Part shown: one piece after another, positions 4,855 to 9,012 of the stretch | Layout: every line of letters starts with the position of its first letter | Position numbering within the stretch: the stretch's first letter is position 1 | NCBI GenBank assembly: GCA_025353235.1 | Contig: JANXQZ010001083.1 | Span: 1 to 9,012, forward strand | Length of the DNA stretch: 9,012 bases | Reading direction: 5' to 3' | Source of the DNA: Bryobacterales bacterium | GTDB taxonomy: Bacteria; Acidobacteriota; Terriglobia; Bryobacterales; Bryobacteraceae | Made by a program: the position numbers and the translations under genes | Notes under the pieces: generated by a model | Databases searched by the model: none | Told to the model about the DNA's origin: nothing | What the model saw: only the letters and a program-made list of their open reading frames with translations

Positions 4855-7176
4855 TTAGAAGACGAATCGAGCGCCGAATTGGAACTGGCGCGCGATGGAG
4901 TCGCCGACTAGAATCTGGGCCCGCCCAAATGTCGAGCTATTCAAGTTTGTGTTGATCCCATCAAAGTTCGGATGGTTCAGAAAATTGATTGCTTCAGCGC
5001 GGACTTGCAGCCGCACGTGTTCGGTGACATGGAAGTTTTTCGACAGAGACGAATTCAGGCCGTTGAACCAGGGACCCCGGAAGGTGTTCCGTCCGAGATT
5101 TCCATAGCGCACCCCGTACCCGCCTGGATTGACAAACAACTGGTTTGGCGTGACGACGGCATTGGCTTTGTTGCAGGCGGCAATTGCCGCAGCGCTGGTA
5201 GCTTGCCCAGCCGCACCGCACCCAATCGGATTGTTGTCCGTAAAAATGCCGTCCGCAGGACTGTGTCCGGAATAGACTGCTCCAAAGTTAGAGCCTGTAA
5301 AATTCGGATGGTCGTTGGCTAAGCCATCAAGGTTGTAGTCCCCGCCAATGTTTTCGGGAAAGCCGTTGGCATCGAGGGCGTCACCCTTTTTCGCCGCGCG
5401 GCTGGAGTAGACCTCCAACGGGTGGCCAGAGTACCCTTGATAGAAAGTCGAGAGCTGCCATCCGCCAAGCACTTTGCCGACTAAGCGCTGCTGATCGCGC
5501 AGGAAGGGGATCTCATAGGTGAAATTAAGCTTGAAAGCATGGGTATGGTCGAAGCTTCCGGCGGCGTGCTCGGCTTGGCGGTTGCGATTGCTCACGAAGT
5601 AATAGGGATTGCTGAAGGCTCCGTTGCGCGTTTCCCCTGTGAAAAGATCCGAGTCATAATCCATGAGCTTCGACCAGGTATAGCTGAACTGAAATTGCAG
5701 GCCGGAGCTGAAGCGTTTCTGCAGTTCCGCGATCATCGAGTTGTAGCTCGATGTTACATCCTGAGACCGATAGTTGAAGCCTGTATAGAGCGGATTGGGG
5801 CGAAGCAGCGCAAGAGTCTTATTGTAGCGGATACCGTCGTCGCGATTGATGTTTTTCAACTGTGCGAGATGGCGGCCTAGGGAACCCTGATAGCTGACTC
5901 GCAGCAGCAAATTCTGCCGGAGCTGCTGCTCCACGCCGAAAAACATGTTTTGAACCGAAGCATCTTTCAAGTTGTATTCGACGGTGCGCACGGAAACTCT
6001 TCCGCGCGCGCCGGGCAAAGAGTCGGGCACATAGGAACTGCCGACCGCAATGGGGTTCGCATAAGAGATGTTGTCCCCATTGGTGGCGTCGAAATCGACT
6101 AAACCATAGAATGGGGGATTCCATGCTCCGTTTGACCAAACGTTGTCGAAAATTCGATCGTAGGAGATTCCATAACCGGCGCGCACCGAAGTCCTTCCGG
6201 TTCCAAATACGTCATAAGCGATGCCAATGCGGGGCGCGAAATCGTTATTGCGAGTGACCCAAAAGGCGGGGGCTGGTGTCACCACCGCATTCGCGATGCA
6301 CGTTTGGCTCAGACAGGGAAGAGTCTTATCGGTGAAGGTCGACAAGACGCCGTTAATCTCGTAAGGGGCGCCGTAGCGCTCCCAGCGCAGGCCCAGATTC
6401 AAAGTAAGGCGGCGCGATACCTTCCATTCATCATTAAAAAAGAGATTCATGTCTTTGCTGGCATAATGCCGGTACGCATTGGCCTGCTTGCCGGTATGCG
6501 TATCGATGGCGATTTCCTGGTAGTAGGGAAAATCGTGCTGGAAATTGCTGTCGTTGGAATCGTTAATGTTGCCGATACTTCCATTGGGATTGAGAACGCC
6601 TTTGCCGCCATCTCCATTCACAGCGTTCTGTGGGAGGGGACCGGTGGTGTTTCCGAACTCGTAATAGCCGGGCAAGCCCAAATCCCAATTGCGGTAGAGA
6701 ATGCCGTATTGCCAGCTTCCCCCAATCTTGAACGAATGTGTGCCCTTGGTCCAACTAACGTTGTCCTGGATCTGCCAGCGATCCTGCGCGAAGTTGGAAA
6801 TCAGCCCACCCTCGTAGGGTCCGAACCCAACCTGGTTAGACCCGTAATTTGCAGCATCAATGATGATTTCGGGCGACACCGAAGTGCCGTTGCCTTCTAC
6901 CGAGTTGGCGAGGTGCCGGTTATGGGCGACAGTAAATTCGTTCAGCAGCGCGGGGTTGAAGATATGTGTCTCAACTAGCGAGAGGTTGTGATTATTATTC
7001 GTGTTGACCGTGGGGATGCCGCCCACCTGCACGAATCCGCCATTGTACTTATCGGTCTGATTCCTGCGCGTGAAATTGAGGGAGGCCGTCAGGCGGTCGT
7101 TCGGGCTGAAATTGTGATCGATGCGGCCGAAGTAGTTTTCTGCGGGTCGAGGAAAGGGTCGAAGGTATTGAAACAA
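4855..7176 (-). CDS. Oar-like TonB-dependent receptor, C-terminal barrel part (frameshifted)
   Basis: This 773-residue reading frame is the beta-barrel half of the receptor whose N-terminus is at 7089-8246. It has no signal peptide, and its first codon is a TTG inside the upstream gene; residues 1-13 are out-of-frame sequence, and family-like protein begins near 7137 with NYFGRIDHNFSPNDRL. The body alternates aromatic and polar strand-like segments such as FKIGGSWQYGILYRNW, RLTLNLGLRWERYGAPYE and LQFQFSYTWSKLMDY, common in acidobacterial Oar-like receptors. It ends FQFGARFVF with C-terminal Phe, the usual outer-membrane barrel assembly signal. A DxNxDG loop at 5311-5340 resembles a calcium-binding turn. 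Two Cys pairs (LPCLSQTC, and two Cys in the stretch encoded near 5170-5225) may form extracellular disulfides. The cargo is unknown. Joined to the N-terminal frame by one added base, the whole is about 1130 residues, normal for the family. As read, this part would not be secreted alone. Confidence 0.85.
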   Translation of the reverse strand: MFQYLRPFPRPAENYFGRIDHNFSPNDRLTASLNFTRRNQTDKYNGGFVQVGGIPTVNTNNNHNLSLVETHIFNPALLNEFTVAHNRHLANSVEGNGTSVSPEIIIDAANYGSNQVGFGPYEGGLISNFAQDRWQIQDNVSWTKGTHSFKIGGSWQYGILYRNWDLGLPGYYEFGNTTGPLPQNAVNGDGGKGVLNPNGSIGNINDSNDSNFQHDFPYYQEIAIDTHTGKQANAYRHYASKDMNLFFNDEWKVSRRLTLNLGLRWERYGAPYEINGVLSTFTDKTLPCLSQTCIANAVVTPAPAFWVTRNNDFAPRIGIAYDVFGTGRTSVRAGYGISYDRIFDNVWSNGAWNPPFYGLVDFDATNGDNISYANPIAVGSSYVPDSLPGARGRVSVRTVEYNLKDASVQNMFFGVEQQLRQNLLLRVSYQGSLGRHLAQLKNINRDDGIRYNKTLALLRPNPLYTGFNYRSQDVTSSYNSMIAELQKRFSSGLQFQFSYTWSKLMDYDSDLFTGETRNGAFSNPYYFVSNRNRQAEHAAGSFDHTHAFKLNFTYEIPFLRDQQRLVGKVLGGWQLSTFYQGYSGHPLEVYSSRAAKKGDALDANGFPENIGGDYNLDGLANDHPNFTGSNFGAVYSGHSPADGIFTDNNPIGCGAAGQATSAAAIAACNKANAVVTPNQLFVNPGGYGVRYGNLGRNTFRGPWFNGLNSSLSKNFHVTEHVRLQVRAEAINFLNHPNFDGINTNLNSSTFGRAQILVGDSIARQFQFGARFVF

Positions 7177-8246
7177 GCCAGATGGCCGATCGACTCGGGC
7201 GCGGTAGCGGCTTGGTCAGCGCACGGCGTGGTGGAGGTGATCGGATTGTACTTGCTAAGCAGGCTGGCCGCTATGGGGCTAGCACCCTGCTTGGTCGCCG
7301 CGAGTTCGCTAGGCGTTAGCACGTACTGGCTGAGATTTGTGCCGGTGTGCAGGGTTACCTGGTCGTAAGCGAACGCGAAGAAGGTCTTATTCTTGAAAAT
7401 CGGGCCGTCGATTTCGCCCCCGAACTGATTGCGGTTGTACTGCGGCTTGTCCTGCGCGTTCTTGTTCGAGAAAAAATCGTTGGCGCTGAAGGCGCGATTA
7501 CGGTTGAATTCATAGGCGACGCCGTGAAAGCCATTGGTGCCGGATTTTTGCACGGCACTTACCACCGCGCCGCTGGCACGGCCGTACTGGGCGCTCATGC
7601 TGTTGGTGAGCACGGTGAATTCGGCTACCGACTCAAGCGGAGGTTGCACGTTGTACAGCCCCTCGTTGAAATTGTTGTTGTTGTCAGCGCCGTTCAGCAG
7701 GAACGCCGTGCCCGACTCGCGAGCGCCCCCGGAAGCATAATTTCCATTCATTCCCTGCGTAATGGCGGGCGCTAAGAAGGCCAAGTCAAAGATATTGCGC
7801 GCAATTAGCGGGGTATTTTCGATGGTTCTGAGGTTGACTGTGGTGGCAAGGTCCGCGTTCTGAGTTTGGACCAGCACATCGGAGGTAGTCACTTCGACAG
7901 TGGTGCTGGTTGAGCCGACGGACAGAGCGACGTTCACCGATGCTGTCTGACTGGCATCGACAACGATGGAGGTGATCTTCTTTTCGGTGAACCCGCTGGC
8001 CTTCACATCCAGCGTGTAACTGCCGGGCGGAACGAGGCTGAAGCGGTAGACGCCACTCGAGCCGCTCGTGTCGCGCTGCACGACACCGGTACCCTCGTTG
8101 GTGAGAGTGACCTCGGCACCGGGAACCGCTGCCGATGCAGGATCCGAAATAGTGCCGGTAACAACGCCCTGGACGGTTTGAGCCGACGCGCTCGCGACCA
8201 GCGCGAGAACGGCAAGCGCAAAGATAGCTAATTTGTTCGATTTCAT
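7089..8246 (-). CDS. Oar-like TonB-dependent receptor, N-terminal part (frameshifted)
   Basis: The first 385 codons of an outer-membrane receptor. Residues 1-22 are a signal peptide ending ASA before Gln23. A carboxypeptidase-regulatory-like (CnaB-type) beta-sandwich spans about 24-110, with GTISDPASAAVPGAEVTLTN and GVYRFSLVPPGSYTLDV. A plug-like domain follows (about 120-250), with NTPLIARNIFDLAFLAPAI, FLLNGADNNNNFNEG and SAQYGRASGAVVSAVQKSG, then the first barrel strands NQFGGEIDGPIFKNKTFFAF. No clear TonB box is visible. The frame leaves family-like sequence after DPFLDPQK (residue 370, 7139-7137) and ends 15 residues later, while the expected continuation lies in the -1 frame. The ATG at 8246 is supported by AAGGGG eight bases upstream and by a good promoter at 8357-8386. 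It is divergent from a second receptor gene at 8492. As read, the product lacks nearly all of its barrel and would be inactive. Confidence 0.88.
   Translation of the reverse strand: MKSNKLAIFALAVLALVASASAQTVQGVVTGTISDPASAAVPGAEVTLTNEGTGVVQRDTSGSSGVYRFSLVPPGSYTLDVKASGFTEKKITSIVVDASQTASVNVALSVGSTSTTVEVTTSDVLVQTQNADLATTVNLRTIENTPLIARNIFDLAFLAPAITQGMNGNYASGGARESGTAFLLNGADNNNNFNEGLYNVQPPLESVAEFTVLTNSMSAQYGRASGAVVSAVQKSGTNGFHGVAYEFNRNRAFSANDFFSNKNAQDKPQYNRNQFGGEIDGPIFKNKTFFAFAYDQVTLHTGTNLSQYVLTPSELAATKQGASPIAASLLSKYNPITSTTPCADQAATAPESIGHLACFNTFDPFLDPQKTTSAASITISARTTA
7136..7139 (-). other. Frameshift point in the receptor gene (A4 run)
   Basis: On the minus strand the frame reads CAG AAA ACT, leading to an early stop. 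If the run had five A residues it would read CAG AAA AAC TAC, giving QKNYFGRID and joining directly to the barrel frame. One missing A in this homopolymer explains the break most simply. A sequencing or assembly error, a true mutation and phase variation are all possible. Confidence 0.8.
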
Positions 8247-8289
8247 GACATTTTCCCCTTATGCCAATCAGAAGAAGTTTTCAAAGAGC

Positions 8290-8313
8290 ATCATCGACAA
8301 ACCAGGCGATGAT
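8290..8313 (-). other. Hairpin in the 5' leader of the minus-strand receptor
   Basis: ATCATCG (8290-8296) and CGATGAT (8307-8313) pair perfectly over 7 bp with a 10-base loop. It lies in the roughly 100-base leader between the predicted start of transcription (about 8350) and the ATG at 8246. It could affect mRNA stability or be chance. Confidence 0.3.
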
Positions 8314-8356
8314 TTCCGCAGCGAGTGTTTGGCCGCGTAGACGTGGATTGGTGAAA

Positions 8357-8386
8357 ATCCTACCATCCGCTCGAACCGCTTGTCAA
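8357..8386 (-). promoter_or_regulatory. Sigma70-like promoter for the minus-strand receptor
   Basis: Read on the minus strand, a perfect -35 TTGACA (8386-8381), an 18-bp spacer and TAGGAT (8362-8357, 4 of 6 matches to TATAAT). Transcription would start near 8350, giving a leader of about 104 bases before the ATG at 8246. Confidence 0.6.
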
Positions 8387-8396
8387 TGGCTTGATT

Positions 8397-8410
8397 TTAA
8401 GAATTGTTAA
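8397..8410. promoter_or_regulatory. Imperfect palindrome between the divergent promoters
   Basis: TTAAGAATTGTTAA is a 14-bp palindrome broken at one symmetric position pair. It lies between the two divergent -35 boxes, where one bound regulator could control both receptor genes. No regulator is identified, and AT-rich palindromes of this size can occur by chance. Confidence 0.35.
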
Positions 8411-8412
8411 AC

Positions 8413-8442
8413 TTGCAATCCATCCGACATATTCGCTATAGT
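8413..8442 (+). promoter_or_regulatory. Sigma70-like promoter for the plus-strand receptor
   Basis: TTGCAA (8413-8418, 4 of 6 to TTGACA), an 18-bp spacer and TATAGT (8437-8442, 5 of 6 to TATAAT). The predicted start of transcription is about 8449, giving a leader of about 43 bases before the ATG at 8492. Confidence 0.55.
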
Positions 8443-8491
8443 CTTTTCTATTCAGAAGCCATTCCACATGGCCGCAAGTTGGGGGAGACAC

Positions 8492-9012
8492 ATGACCACG
8501 AAATGTCTGTGCTTGAGCTTTGTCTTGTCCGCGTTTGTGATGGGGCAAGAGTTCCGGGCAACGGTGACCGGCCGCGTGCTGGACCAGTCCGGATCGTCGA
8601 TGCCGAACCTGCCTGTCCAGGTCCGCAACGTCGACACCAACGAGGTAGCCACGGGCGTGACCGACACTCAGGGGAGCTACACGATCCCGTTCTTGCGACC
8701 TGGTAACTACACCGTGACAGTAGAGACTAGCGGCTTCAAGAAATCCGTCAGGGACGGTCTCACGCTGGAAGTAGGGCAGACCGCCACCATCAACATGACG
8801 CTTGAGATTGGCGCCTTGACCGAACAGGTGACCGTTACGGCCGAGACGCCCATGCTCGAAACTGCCAAGGCCGATCGCGGCACCTTGATTAACGAGCAGG
8901 AAGTGCGCGAGTTGCCCTTGAATGCTCGCAATCCGTTCATGCTCTCCATTCTTTCCGCAGGCGTTAACTACAACAGCAATATCATCTACCAGCGGCCTTT
9001 CGACAACGGGGC
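8492..9012 (+). CDS. Oar-like TonB-dependent receptor, partial (runs off window)
   Basis: An open frame of 173 codons with no stop before the window end. It begins MTTKCLCLSFVLSAFVMG, a signal peptide probably cut before Gln19. A carboxypeptidase-regulatory-like domain follows (about 22-105): ATVTGRVLDQSGSSMPNLPV, then GVTDTQGSYTIPFLRPGNYT and VETSGFKKS. The plug region begins at about 112 with QVTVTAETPMLETAKADRGT, then VRELPLNARNPFMLSILSAG (138-157), the ELPLNxRN signature of Oar-like receptors. It is expected to sit in the outer membrane and import or bind an unknown substrate. The ATG is supported by GGGGGAG (8481-8487), four bases upstream, and by the promoter at 8413-8442. It is divergent from, and a distant paralogue of, the receptor at 4855-8246; the two differ clearly in sequence, so this is not a recent duplication. 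Confidence 0.88.
   Translation, partial: MTTKCLCLSFVLSAFVMGQEFRATVTGRVLDQSGSSMPNLPVQVRNVDTNEVATGVTDTQGSYTIPFLRPGNYTVTVETSGFKKSVRDGLTLEVGQTATINMTLEIGALTEQVTVTAETPMLETAKADRGTLINEQEVRELPLNARNPFMLSILSAGVNYNSNIIYQRPFDNG

Noticed and set aside
6304..6978. 224-residue plus-strand open frame inside the receptor
   Set aside because: It is antisense to well-supported barrel sequence, a common shadow effect in such genes; no ribosome binding site or motif supports it.
7130..7145. Programmed -1 ribosomal frameshifting to make the full receptor
   Set aside because: The frame relation would fit, but CAG AAA ACT is not a canonical X XXY YYZ slippery site, and this family is not known to use recoding; a missing base is simpler.

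Overview
The window looks like chromosomal DNA from an Acidobacteriota bacterium, probably Terriglobia (Koribacter-like). The grounds are two divergent Oar-like outer-membrane receptors (signal peptide, carboxypeptidase-regulatory-like domain, plug, barrel), which are expanded in that phylum, together with moderately GC-rich coding DNA and the overall protein flavour. This placement is inference; there is no rRNA or other marker gene here. I see no tRNA, rRNA, CRISPR array, insertion sequence or prophage gene.

Positions 12-3372 (minus strand) hold a tightly packed four-gene unit. Transcription runs from a membrane-bound PAS histidine kinase (1849-3372) to a NarL/FixJ-type response regulator (1196-1852, TTG start, 4-base overlap), then a YajQ-family protein (650-1150) and an alpha/beta hydrolase (12-650, 1-base overlap). 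The only real gap, 45 bases between regulator and yajQ, holds a perfect 9-bp inverted repeat whose 3' arm contains the yajQ Shine-Dalgarno. This suggests that yajQ translation is coupled to translation of the regulator. The linkage of a two-component system to a YajQ protein (a family with reported c-di-GMP binding) is the most interesting functional context here.

Positions 3373-4791 (plus strand) hold an AT-rich divergent intergenic region with an inverted repeat and a 20-bp-spaced direct repeat, then an ECF-like sigma factor (3536-4168) that seems to start at TTG with no Shine-Dalgarno and a -10-like box about 7 bases upstream (possible leaderless mRNA). A GC-rich set of competing hairpins follows (4182-4234), then a small secreted His-containing helical protein (4414-4791) that appears built from a duplicated unit. 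A perfect 9-bp hairpin (4802-4832) separates it from the convergent receptor gene.

Positions 4855-9012 hold the receptor pair. The minus-strand receptor is split by a frameshift at an A4 run (7136-7139): the signal peptide, regulatory domain and plug lie in one frame (7089-8246) and nearly all of the barrel in the -1 frame (4855-7176). Restoring one base would give a protein of about 1130 residues. A second receptor starts at 8492 on the plus strand and runs off the window. Good sigma70-like promoters face away from each other in the 245-base gap, with an imperfect palindrome between them.
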